Of a stretch of DNA of 64,000 nt, positions 9,072 to 16,785 are shown one piece after another. The notes below the pieces were generated by a model. That model made no database searches, was not told the DNA's origin, and saw only the letters and a list, made by a program, of their open reading frames with translations. This stretch comes from Pontibacter ruber (GTDB taxonomy: Bacteria; Bacteroidota; Bacteroidia; Cytophagales; Hymenobacteraceae). The translations under genes were made by a program, and so were the position numbers. How positions within the stretch are numbered: position 1 is the stretch's first letter; every line of letters begins with the position of its first letter. The stretch is from positions 491,050 to 555,049 of the forward strand of contig NZ_JALPRR010000004.1 of the NCBI RefSeq assembly GCF_023630205.1. Reading direction: 5' to 3'.

Positions 9072-9797
9072 ATGGCTGAATTAGAAGTTGTAAAGCACAC
9101 CAAAGCAGTTTATAACATAATGAAAGACCCTCAAACCGGCTGGAAGCACAAGTTGAAAGAAACTTTAATTGAAATCGGGATTATCGTTTTTGCTATAACT
9201 TTATCGCTGTGGCTGCATAATTGGAGTGAGCATAACCATGTAAAACAGGAGGAGAGAGAATTCCTGACAGGCCTGCAGGTAGATCTGCAAAAGGATCTGA
9301 CGGAGCTGAAAGGTGATATTAAAACCTATAGAACCGTAAAAAAAGGGTTTGATTACTTCTACAATGTTGCTTATGGTGCGCCTCTGCAGCAAGATAGTTT
9401 AAAGCAATACAAGTGGGTTATGTATAACACCACCTATTTTAATTCGAACAACAGCAGGTATGAAGGATTAAAAGCTTCTGGTAAACTGGATATTATCGAA
9501 AATAAAGAGTTGCTGAACAACATTCTGGAGCTCTACCAGGAAGACATCCCCTGGCTGAACCTGCTGAACGCAGACATGAACGACTATAAGAGAGAAAAAC
9601 TGGAGCCAGCTATAAATACCTTTTTAATACAGGATAAGAACAATAACGGGAACTGGGAACAAGTGCTCCGGGAGCCTCAAATTCAAAACAACCTGAGGCA
9701 TTTTAACAGCTTTTATGAAATTATTGCCAAGTATGATGGCATAATCGAAAAGTACAACAAAACCCTTGCTCTTATAACTGAGGAAGTTAAGGAATAA
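9072..9797 (+). CDS. DUF6090-like single-pass membrane protein
   Basis: 241 residues. A short cytosolic N-terminus and WKHKLKETLIEIGIIVFAITLSLWLHNWSEHN, a single membrane helix with an aromatic, charged exit, match the start of DUF6090 proteins of Bacteroidota, whose role is unknown. The rest is a soluble, helical, mostly charged domain (EEREFLTGLQVDLQKDLTELKGDIK and so on). Codon use leans to A/T more than in the flanking housekeeping genes, which fits accessory DNA. It stands alone, with a -7 box 18 bp upstream. Confidence 0.65.
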   Translation: MAELEVVKHTKAVYNIMKDPQTGWKHKLKETLIEIGIIVFAITLSLWLHNWSEHNHVKQEEREFLTGLQVDLQKDLTELKGDIKTYRTVKKGFDYFYNVAYGAPLQQDSLKQYKWVMYNTTYFNSNNSRYEGLKASGKLDIIENKELLNNILELYQEDIPWLNLLNADMNDYKREKLEPAINTFLIQDKNNNGNWEQVLREPQIQNNLRHFNSFYEIIAKYDGIIEKYNKTLALITEEVKE

Positions 9798-10109
9798 GTA
9801 TCTCTGTTTTATTGAACGAGATTAAAAAGCCTTAGCAGGGGAGTATACATGGTAAGCCGCAGGAAGCAACACGCGGTAGTACAGCATAAATTAGAGTTCC
9901 CAGGTTTATTCTTGAGTTTCCCTCTTCTTGCACAAAGCTCTTAAATTAGATGAACAGCTATACTTATGGAATCTGCTTAGAATTTAAAGTAGATGGCTTA
10001 TTTATGTATAGAGCAGATAAACGTATGTTTTCGTTTATCAGGTAGTTAGCAGGTATTGAAAGCATAGAATTTAAAAAGTACACTTGACCATTACACTAAT
10101 TCGAAAAAG
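9798..10109. other. AT-rich gap with a possible degraded recombination half-site
   Basis: No coding region is seen. GATAAACG (10016-10023) and CGTTTATC (10032-10039) form an 8-bp inverted repeat, followed after 5 nt by GTTAGC (10045-10050). This is the L''/L'/R' order seen in the two attC-like sites downstream, but no matching R'' is visible upstream. Confidence 0.35.
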
Positions 10110-10406
10110 ATGATGTCAACAAGCTTATCTCAAAGAAGAATAGAATGGACTGTGACTTTTGTGACAGGGCTTTTAGTAATCTTGGCCCTTTTAACATATA
10201 TACTTGACCAGCAAAAATCGAATTGGGTATGTGGCCCTTCGCTTTTGATATTAGAAACAATTGCACTAGGGCTGCAACTACTCATTAATATCTGGACTTG
10301 GAAATCAAGGGCCAAAAGAAGCAAGGTAATTATGCTTTATGCAAGTTTAGGGTTAGTAGCTTTAATCCTTTGGGGATTTATCAACTTCAATCTTAACTGT
10401 AGTTGA
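10110..10406 (+). CDS. Small three-helix membrane protein (cassette-borne?)
   Basis: 98 residues with three hydrophobic segments (about 15-32, 44-62 and 73-92) separated by short basic loops (SRAKRSK). No family is recognised. Its codon use is AT-rich compared with the chromosome around it. It stops 21 bp before the attC-like structure at 10428-10480 and is read toward it, exactly how integron cassette genes are arranged. The two possible starts are adjacent (MM); neither has a clear ribosome site. It has no recognisable promoter of its own. Confidence 0.6.
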   Translation: MMSTSLSQRRIEWTVTFVTGLLVILALLTYILDQQKSNWVCGPSLLILETIALGLQLLINIWTWKSRAKRSKVIMLYASLGLVALILWGFINFNLNCS

Positions 10407-10427
10407 CTAAAAAGGAAAAACAAAATC

Positions 10428-10480
10428 TGCTAACCAAACCTAAACGTTAGCTACGCCATCGTTTAGCAAAGCCGTTAGCA
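10428..10480 (+). repeat. attC-like recombination site 1
   Basis: R'' TGCTAAC (10428-10434), 5-nt spacer, L'' CTAAACG (10440-10446), 13-nt centre, L' CGTTTAG (10460-10466), 7-nt spacer, R' GTTAGCA (10474-10480). R'' and R' are exact complements, and so are L'' and L', giving the bulged hairpin of integron attC sites. Its 53-bp length is at the short limit for attC, and R' departs from GTTRRRY at its last two bases. A non-integron dispersed repeat remains possible. Confidence 0.55.
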
Positions 10481-10529
10481 ACCATTTTCAAAACGAACCG
10501 ACAAATCATCACTGACAGAAATCCAGATA

Positions 10530-11117
10530 ATGGAACAATTAAATATTCAAACAGAACGGCTTAAAATTCGGCACATCGATTTAGCAGACCTTTCTGACTT
10601 TCATCTATATCGCTCAAACCCGGAAATTACAAAATACCAAGGTTTCGATGTGATGACAATTGAGCAAGCTCAGGAGTTTATTAAGGACAATTCTACAAAG
10701 CATTTTGGAAAAGCTGGAGAATGGGTACAATATGGAATTGAAAATAGGGAAACAAGCCGACTTATCGGCGATTGCGCAATCAAACTCGATTCCTATGATA
10801 CAAGAATTGCAGTAATTGGTATTACTATTTCACACCTTGAACAGAAAAAGGGCTATGCTAAAGAAGTGATGCTTGGTGTATTGAGTTTTCTTTTTGACAA
10901 TAAAGAAATACACCGGGTAGTTGAAATTGTAGACGCTGAAAATATTGCTTCGATTAATCTATTGAAAAGTTTAGGGTTTAGACAAGAAGGCCATTTCATA
11001 GAAAACATATTTTTCAAAGGAAAATGGGGAAGCGAGTTCCAGTATGCCATGTTAAGACGGGAGTGGGAAGAGACGAAGATTGGCAAGAACAGGAGCGTGG
11101 AACTCACACCAAGATAA
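10530..11117 (+). CDS. GNAT acetyltransferase, RimJ/RimL type
   Basis: 195 residues. The N-terminus IQTERLKIRHIDLADLSDFHLYRSNPEITKYQGF is the standard start of the RimJ/RimL-like GNAT subfamily. A glycine-rich acetyl-CoA loop is visible as EQKKGYAKEVMLGVL, followed by the HRVVEIVDAENIASINLLKSLGFRQEGHF signature. These enzymes acetylate amino groups of proteins or small molecules; the substrate is not predictable. The gene is AT-rich and lies between two near-identical attC-like sites 700 bp apart, with the second site 10 bp after its stop. Acetyltransferases are among the commonest integron cassette genes. Confidence 0.85.
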   Translation: MEQLNIQTERLKIRHIDLADLSDFHLYRSNPEITKYQGFDVMTIEQAQEFIKDNSTKHFGKAGEWVQYGIENRETSRLIGDCAIKLDSYDTRIAVIGITISHLEQKKGYAKEVMLGVLSFLFDNKEIHRVVEIVDAENIASINLLKSLGFRQEGHFIENIFFKGKWGSEFQYAMLRREWEETKIGKNRSVELTPR

Positions 11118-11127
11118 GAACACCAGC

Positions 11128-11180
11128 AGCTAACAGCAACTAAACGTTAGCTGCACCATCGTTTAGCCAAGACGTTAAGC
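11128..11180 (+). repeat. attC-like recombination site 2
   Basis: R'' AGCTAAC (11128-11134), L'' CTAAACG (11140-11146), centre TTAGCTGCACCAT, L' CGTTTAG (11160-11166), R' GTTAAGC (11174-11180). R' fits the integron core GTTRRRY exactly. The L arms and the centre are almost identical to site 1, while the outer arms differ, which is usual between attC sites of one array. It lies 10 bp after the acetyltransferase stop. Confidence 0.55.
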
Positions 11181-11203
11181 ATTAAAATTCACAGCTCAAT
11201 TCA

Positions 11204-12727
11204 ATGACAAAGAAAACATACATATTGGGCGGTTTTATTGCGCTTAAGTTTCTGCTGCAGTATTGGCTGATAAGCCCCGCCTACGAGCTGCATCGCGACG
11301 AATACCTGCACCTTGACCAGGGAAATCATCTAGCCTGGGGCTATTTGTCTGTTCCTCCGCTTACTTCCTTGTTCTCTTACGTCATCGCCCTCCTGGGTAA
11401 TTCTGTATTTTGGGTCAAGTTCTTCCCCGCCTTGTTTGGTGCTTTAACCATTGTAGTTGTTTGGAAAGCCATCGAAGCGCTTGGCGGAAACCTGTTCGCT
11501 TTGGTGCTGGGGGCTACCTGTGTGCTGTTTTCTGTGCTGCTACGGTTAAACATACTTTACCAGCCTAACACACTGGACGTTCTCTGTTGGACAACCTTTT
11601 ACTACATCCTCATCCGGTACATCAACACCGAAAAGCAGAAATGGCTCTTTGCAGGGGCGGCTGTACTCGCAATAGGTTTTCTGAATAAGTATAACATAGT
11701 TTTTCTGCTGATCGGCCTTTTCCCTGCTATTCTACTTACCAGGCAACGGGTCCTGTTCCAAAGAAAGGAATTTTACCTCGCCATTTTACTGGGGCTGTTA
11801 CTTGTTTCGCCCAACCTGCTGTGGCAATACAACAACCACTTTCCTGTCTTTCATCATATGAAAGAACTGGCCGACACCCAGTTGGTCTATGTAGATAGGT
11901 TCGGGTTTTTAAGATCGCAACTGCTGTTCTTTATCGGCTCGTTGTTTGTTATTGCTTCGGCATTGTATGCTTTCTGGTTTTACGCACCGTTCCACAAGTA
12001 CAGGCCCTTCTTCTGGGTGCTGGTTTTTACACTGCTCGTCTTTGTTTATGTCAAAGCCAAGGATTACTATGCCATCGGGCTATATCCCATTTACATAGCT
12101 TTTGGTGCTGTTTTTCTGGCAAATGTGTTCAGTAACGGCTGGAAGCGATACCTGCAACCCATAGCTCTGGCAGTACCCGTTTTGTTTTTCATCCCGGCTT
12201 ATACCTGGGTTTTTCCGAACAAAAGCCCTGAGTACATTATAAAACACCAGGAACGGTACGAGGAGTTGGGCTTACTCCGTTGGGAAGATGGCAAAAACCA
12301 TGCGCTGCCACAGGATTTCGCTGATATGCTCGGGTGGAAAGAGCTGGCCGGCAAAGTCGACAGCGTTTACGCCTCCCTGCCTGACCCGAACAGAACGCTT
12401 GTGCTTTGCGACAATTACGGGCAGGCCGGCGCCATCAATTTCTATACAACCAAAGGGGTAAAGGCCGTTTCGTTCAATGCAGACTACATCAACTGGTTCG
12501 ACCTTGACCGGCCATACACGAATCTTATCAGGATCAAGACCTATCCTGAAAATGAAAACGAATTAGTGGAAACCAGCCCTTATTTCCTCTCTTCAGTTGT
12601 CGTAGACTCCGTAGCAAACCCGTATGCGCGGGAATACAGAACCACCATCTTTGCCTTTAAGGGTGCCAGGGTTGATATCAACAAAAGAATAAAAAACGAG
12701 ATCGACGAAATAAAAAACAATCGCTGA
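11204..12727 (+). CDS. GT39/ArnT-type membrane glycosyltransferase
   Basis: 507 residues. About ten hydrophobic segments in the first 340 residues are followed by a soluble periplasmic tail. The first loop HRDEYLHLDQGNHLAWGYLSVPPLTS carries the acidic pair and the aromatic GY-PPL stretch of family 39 / ArnT-like enzymes, which move sugar from a polyprenyl-phosphate donor onto protein or lipid. Acceptor and sugar are unknown. It begins 23 bp after attC-like site 2, but its base composition is that of the chromosome, and no attC follows it. It is therefore more likely the chromosomal gene at the edge of the array than a cassette. Confidence 0.75.
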   Translation: MTKKTYILGGFIALKFLLQYWLISPAYELHRDEYLHLDQGNHLAWGYLSVPPLTSLFSYVIALLGNSVFWVKFFPALFGALTIVVVWKAIEALGGNLFALVLGATCVLFSVLLRLNILYQPNTLDVLCWTTFYYILIRYINTEKQKWLFAGAAVLAIGFLNKYNIVFLLIGLFPAILLTRQRVLFQRKEFYLAILLGLLLVSPNLLWQYNNHFPVFHHMKELADTQLVYVDRFGFLRSQLLFFIGSLFVIASALYAFWFYAPFHKYRPFFWVLVFTLLVFVYVKAKDYYAIGLYPIYIAFGAVFLANVFSNGWKRYLQPIALAVPVLFFIPAYTWVFPNKSPEYIIKHQERYEELGLLRWEDGKNHALPQDFADMLGWKELAGKVDSVYASLPDPNRTLVLCDNYGQAGAINFYTTKGVKAVSFNADYINWFDLDRPYTNLIRIKTYPENENELVETSPYFLSSVVVDSVANPYAREYRTTIFAFKGARVDINKRIKNEIDEIKNNR

Positions 12728-12849
12728 CTTCCTGCAAAGGAATTGCGGAGCTTGTCCTGCTAAAAAGTATAATTCTATCCGGAAGCTTCAGGAAGAAGTA
12801 TAATATAGTGAAACCTATGTGACTGCTCATGCACGAGGTACTTAACATC

Positions 12850-13485
12850 ATGGATAGCTATAAGATCACAATCGAAACCTGGGACAAACTGGCGGCAGCT
12901 TACCAGGACAAGTTCATGGATCTGGACCTGTACAACGATACCTACGATCTGTTTTGCCAGCTTATCCAGAAGCCCAATGCCAGGATCTTCGAGATCGGGT
13001 GCGGCCCGGGCAACATCACCCGCTACATCTTAGCCAAAAGGCCAGACTTTCAGGTAGAAGCAACAGACGCGGCTCCCAACATGGTAGAACTAGCCCGGGA
13101 AAACAATCCGGCAGCTAAATTCAGTGTCATGGACTGCAGGGGGATAGATAAGATCCACGACAGGTTTGATGGCGTCATGTGTGGCTTCTGCATGCCCTAT
13201 TTATCCAGAGAAGATTGTGTTAAATTGATCAGAGATACTGCTGGTATACTTAACAGGGGTGGGATCTTCTATTTCAGCACCATTGAGGGAGATTACAACC
13301 AGTCGGGGTATGAGACAAGCAGCAGCGGCGAAAACAGGATGTATGTCTACTACCACCAGCAAGATTATTTGCAGCAGGCACTAAAGGATAACGGCTTTGA
13401 ACTGGTAAACCTGGTACGCAAAGGGTATGAAAAGGCCGATGGAACATCCGCTACACATCTGATTTTCCTGGCAAAGAAGAGGTAA
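12850..13485 (+). CDS. SAM-dependent class I methyltransferase
   Basis: About 211 residues from the preferred ATG at 12850 (MDSYKITIETWDKLAAAYQDKF), the usual start of this family; an in-frame ATG at 12829 would add seven residues. The SAM-binding motif I reads IFEIGCGPGNIT, with the acidic residue after the next strand (VEATDAAPNMVE), followed by MDCRGIDKIHDRFDGVMCGFCMPYL. These are hallmarks of ubiquinone/small-molecule type methyltransferases. The substrate is not predictable. It is convergent with the FUSC gene, with 23 bp between stops and no visible terminator. Confidence 0.8.
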   Translation: MDSYKITIETWDKLAAAYQDKFMDLDLYNDTYDLFCQLIQKPNARIFEIGCGPGNITRYILAKRPDFQVEATDAAPNMVELARENNPAAKFSVMDCRGIDKIHDRFDGVMCGFCMPYLSREDCVKLIRDTAGILNRGGIFYFSTIEGDYNQSGYETSSSGENRMYVYYHQQDYLQQALKDNGFELVNLVRKGYEKADGTSATHLIFLAKKR

Positions 13486-13508
13486 GCAAGTATATGTTCC
13501 GCAGGGCT

Positions 13509-14588
13509 TTACCTTCTAAGTATGGCCACCCTTGTTTTCCGGATCTGGCGTTCGGCTTTGTGGCGCAGCTGCTGGTGATGCAGGAACCAGCCGCCTACCG
13601 CCCCGATCAGGCTGCCCAACGTAATGTCCAGGAACCTGGCATAGATAAGGATATTGGGGTTCGCCGTCATGGCGCTGCCGGCTTCTGCCAGAAAGATCGT
13701 CATGGGAGTAATAAAGATAACTGCCAGTCCGTAATGCCGCACGATCAGTATTTCAATGATAAATTGGAGCACCAGTATGCTGATGACGACATCGAGAGCC
13801 GAGAGATCAAGTAAAAGCAGCAACCAGGCCAGGCTTAGTCCTATAAAAGTACCCACAATGCGCTGAACGCTTCGTTGCCATACATGGCGCACGCTCACGC
13901 CCTGCATCACAGCCAGGCAGGAAATAGGTACCCAATACGGGTTTTCCAGCTGAAGCAGGTGCCCCATAAGCAACGAAGCTCCCATAAACGTACCGATAAT
14001 GGCTGATTCAACCAGGTTGGAGTAGGCGCTCTTCCTTACCACGATCAGCTCCGTTTTAGGCGGGTGCTTTTTGATGATGAGCAAACTATAAAAGAAGGCC
14101 AGCACACAGGCCAGCATCGTGCCCATGCCGATCAGGCCGATCCGGGTAGGTATACTTTCCAGGTTGAACGGCGAAGCGCTCGCAATGGAGGCGATCATGA
14201 TAAAGAAGAAACTGCCTGGCGGTTTCATGTCGAAGTATCTTGCGACCCAGTGCACCCCAACAGCAAACAAGCTTAAAACCACAGATGAAACATACGGATT
14301 GAATGCGAAGCTAATTCCAATGGCGTACGACACCATAAACCCGAAGGAGCAGGCAATGAGCGTGATCATGTGCTGGGCCAGGGTAGTAGTGGGCAGGTAT
14401 AGTATAACCAGTCCGCCCGTACAGGCTAGTATGCCATAGTTCAGGTGGTTGGCAAAGTAACCGGCCAGTAAGGGCAGGCCCACACACAGCGAAGCAAGCA
14501 CAGGTATGTGCCAGAGCCGTTCCGACTTTTTTAACTCGAACAAAGCCTTTAGCTCACTGCTGATCAACTGCCTGATATTTCCTTCCAT
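13509..14588 (-). CDS. FUSC-family (fusaric-acid-resistance-like) membrane protein
   Basis: 359 residues with about ten membrane segments in two groups, separated by a short basic/cytosolic stretch (IIKKHPPKTELIVVRKSAYSN). The second half contains NPYWVPISCLAVMQGVSVRHVWQRSVQRIVGTFIGLSLAWLLL, the repeated signature of FUSC/aromatic-acid-exporter (YccS-like) proteins. These are proposed efflux components for aromatic or acidic compounds. It lacks the long soluble domain of larger homologues. It stands alone on the minus strand, and the cargo is unknown. Confidence 0.8.
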   Translation of the reverse strand: MEGNIRQLISSELKALFELKKSERLWHIPVLASLCVGLPLLAGYFANHLNYGILACTGGLVILYLPTTTLAQHMITLIACSFGFMVSYAIGISFAFNPYVSSVVLSLFAVGVHWVARYFDMKPPGSFFFIMIASIASASPFNLESIPTRIGLIGMGTMLACVLAFFYSLLIIKKHPPKTELIVVRKSAYSNLVESAIIGTFMGASLLMGHLLQLENPYWVPISCLAVMQGVSVRHVWQRSVQRIVGTFIGLSLAWLLLLLDLSALDVVISILVLQFIIEILIVRHYGLAVIFITPMTIFLAEAGSAMTANPNILIYARFLDITLGSLIGAVGGWFLHHQQLRHKAERQIRKTRVAILRR

Positions 14589-14739
14589 TCCTTCCTGCTT
14601 TCAGTATTTAGTAATTGGCCAAAGTATAACGTGCTGCCAGATTAAGGTACGCTGTAATAGCATACTCCGATGGTCTGTGCTGGTTGTGCAGGTTTGAGAA
14701 AGCGAAGCGTTATTGGTAGTATGATATTTTATAAACAAA

Positions 14740-14766
14740 AGAGCCTCTGCTGTTGGCAGAGGCTCT
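14740..14766 (-). terminator. Intrinsic terminator of the ABC-F gene
   Basis: Perfect 11-bp stem AGAGCCTCTGC/GCAGAGGCTCT with a 5-nt loop. Read on the minus strand it is followed by TTTTGTTTAT, directly after the stop codon at 14771. Confidence 0.9.
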
Positions 14767-14770
14767 GGTT

Positions 14771-16414
14771 TTACTTGGCTACGGTACGTTCAATTTCCCG
14801 CAGATTTTCCATTTTTTTGTTTCTCAGGAAGCCGTTGATGTCTTCGAAGTGCTCGCGTACGCGCTTGTTGCCAAACTCAAACACTTTCTCGGCCAGCCCG
14901 TCGAGGAAGTCACGGTCGTGCGATACCAGGATGATCGTGCCGTCGAAGGCTTTGAGGGCATCTTTCAGGATATCTTTGGTCTTGATGTCGAGGTGGTTGG
15001 TCGGTTCGTCCAGGATGAGCAGGTTAACCGGCTGCAAGAGCAGCTTGATCATGGCCAGACGAGTTTTCTCGCCACCGGACAGCACTTTTACCTTCTTCTC
15101 GATCGTGTCGCCACTGAACATGAAAGCGCCCAGCAGGTCCTTCACGCGGGTGCGTGCTTCGCCTACGGCAATCTCATCAATGGTCTGGAACACGGTCAGG
15201 TCTTCATCCAGCAACGAGGCCTGGTTTTGGGCAAAGTAGCCGATCATGCAGTTGTGGCCCAGTTGCAGGTTGCCTTCAAAATCGATCTCGCCCATAATGG
15301 CTTTGATCATGGTCGATTTACCTTCGCCGTTCTTGCCGACAAACGCCACTTTCTCGCCCCGGTTGATGGTCAAGGACGCATCGCGGAATACGGTATGGTC
15401 GCCATACTTTTTGGTGAGGCCGTCCACAATTACAGGGTAGTTACCGGAACGTGGTGCCGGCGGGAATTTCAGGTTCAGCGCAGAAGTATCCACTTCGTCT
15501 ACCTCAACGAGCTCCATCTTCTCCAGCATCTTCACGCGCGATTGTACCTGCAGGGTTTTGGAGTAAGTACCTTTAAAGCGTTCGATAAATGCGGTGATAT
15601 CAGCAATTTCCTTCTGCTGATCGTCGTATTGCTTTTGCTGCTGCTCGCGGCGCTCTTTGCGCAGCTGCAGGTACTGGGTATAATTAACTTTGTAGTCGTA
15701 AATGCGTCCCATCGTCACCTCGATGGTGCGGTTGGTAATGTTATCTACAAAGGTTTTGTCGTGCGATATCACGATCACGCCCTTGGCATTGTTCACTAGG
15801 AAATCCTCCAGCCACTGGATAGATTCGATGTCGAGGTGGTTGGTAGGCTCGTCTAGCAGGATCAGGTCGGGTTGCTGCAACAGGATCTTGGCCAACTCAA
15901 TACGCATGCGCCAGCCACCGCTGAACTCCCTCGTAGACCGGTTAAAGTCTTCTCTGGAAAAGCCCAGACCTTTCAGTGTTTTCTCTACTTCCGCATCAAA
16001 ATTGATCTCTTCGATGGAGTAGTATTTCTCGCCCAGTTCCGATACCTGCTCAATGATCTTGTAATACTCATCGGAGTCGTAGTCGGTGCGGGTTTCCAGT
16101 TCGGCGTTCAGCGCATCCATCTGCTTTTTCATGTCCAGCACTTTTCCAAACGCCTTGGAGGCTTCTTCGAACACGGTGCAGTTGTCTTCGGTGAGCAGGT
16201 GCTGCGGCAGGTAGGCAATTACGGCATCTTTCGGCGCCGATACTTTGCCGCGCGTGGGTTTGTTTGCCCCCGCAATGATCTTGAGCAGGGTAGATTTACC
16301 TGCCCCGTTCTTGCCCATCAGGGCGATCCGGTCGTTTTCGTTTATGTTAAAGGAAACATTGCTGAAAAGGGCTGCCCCGTTAAACTCAACACTTACCGCG
16401 TCAACTGAAATCAT
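14771..16414 (-). CDS. ABC-F ATPase (Uup/EttA/YheS-like)
   Basis: 547 residues with two ABC domains and no membrane segments, hence ABC-F. First domain: Walker A GKNGAGKST at residues 34-42, signature FSGGWRMRIELAKILL, Walker B LILLDEPTNHLD. A charged linker follows (LRKERREQQQKQYDDQQKEIADITAFIERFKGTYSK), then the second domain with GKNGEGKST, LSGGEKTRLAMIKLLL and LLILDEPTNHLD. ABC-F proteins act on ribosomes stalled or paused in elongation. The short linker and ending without a C-terminal coiled coil resemble general housekeeping members rather than antibiotic-resistance ones, but this cannot be settled by eye. Confidence 0.9.
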   Translation of the reverse strand: MISVDAVSVEFNGAALFSNVSFNINENDRIALMGKNGAGKSTLLKIIAGANKPTRGKVSAPKDAVIAYLPQHLLTEDNCTVFEEASKAFGKVLDMKKQMDALNAELETRTDYDSDEYYKIIEQVSELGEKYYSIEEINFDAEVEKTLKGLGFSREDFNRSTREFSGGWRMRIELAKILLQQPDLILLDEPTNHLDIESIQWLEDFLVNNAKGVIVISHDKTFVDNITNRTIEVTMGRIYDYKVNYTQYLQLRKERREQQQKQYDDQQKEIADITAFIERFKGTYSKTLQVQSRVKMLEKMELVEVDEVDTSALNLKFPPAPRSGNYPVIVDGLTKKYGDHTVFRDASLTINRGEKVAFVGKNGEGKSTMIKAIMGEIDFEGNLQLGHNCMIGYFAQNQASLLDEDLTVFQTIDEIAVGEARTRVKDLLGAFMFSGDTIEKKVKVLSGGEKTRLAMIKLLLQPVNLLILDEPTNHLDIKTKDILKDALKAFDGTIILVSHDRDFLDGLAEKVFEFGNKRVREHFEDINGFLRNKKMENLREIERTVAK

Positions 16415-16785
16415 AATGCTTTAATTTTAAGGCTGCAAAGATAAGGTAAATTCTCCGTTTGGCAGCCAAAGTATACTATAGGAGTTTGGTTCGTTTGATA
16501 ACTAATATGAGGAAGTATAAATTCAATAGATGATGGATTATAGCTCATGTTGCATCTGGTAGTCTTAAAGGTAATATTGTATCATTTGGTTCTGGCGCGG
16601 GAATTATTCCCGTGTCTAACTATAATGTCGAATTTGCAATTCGACTGGGCCGGAGGCCCCACTATATCAAGTCACGAGCGAGGACGCTCGCGTCATTAGC
16701 AAATGAAATTATACTTTATACTTTGATTTTTCTATCTTTCAACCCCTCGGCAGCGTAGCAATCTGTCTGGAGAGAGCGAACATCC
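16415..16785. repeat. Gap with promoter box and composite repeat
   Basis: No coding region is seen. CAAAGATA at 16436-16443 is a minus-strand TATCTTTG -7 box for the ABC-F gene, with CAAA (TTTG on that strand) at 16467-16470. A composite four-hairpin repeat occupies 16592-16696. Two overlapping TATACTT words lie at 16712-16727. Confidence 0.55.
16592..16696 (-). repeat. Composite four-hairpin intergenic repeat, copy B
   Basis: Inverted relative to the copy at 6893-6997 and with the same order of modules. GCGAGCG-tcc-TCGCTCG and GGGGCCTcCGGCCC are kept. The third and fourth hairpins have different arms (TCGAATTgcAAATTCGA and CGGGAATaATTCCCG) that remain fully self-complementary. Confidence 0.7.

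Noticed and set aside
14753..15799. Plus-strand open frame of 348 codons opposite the ABC-F gene
   Set aside because: It begins inside the terminator stem and overlaps a clear ABC-F protein. Shadow frame.
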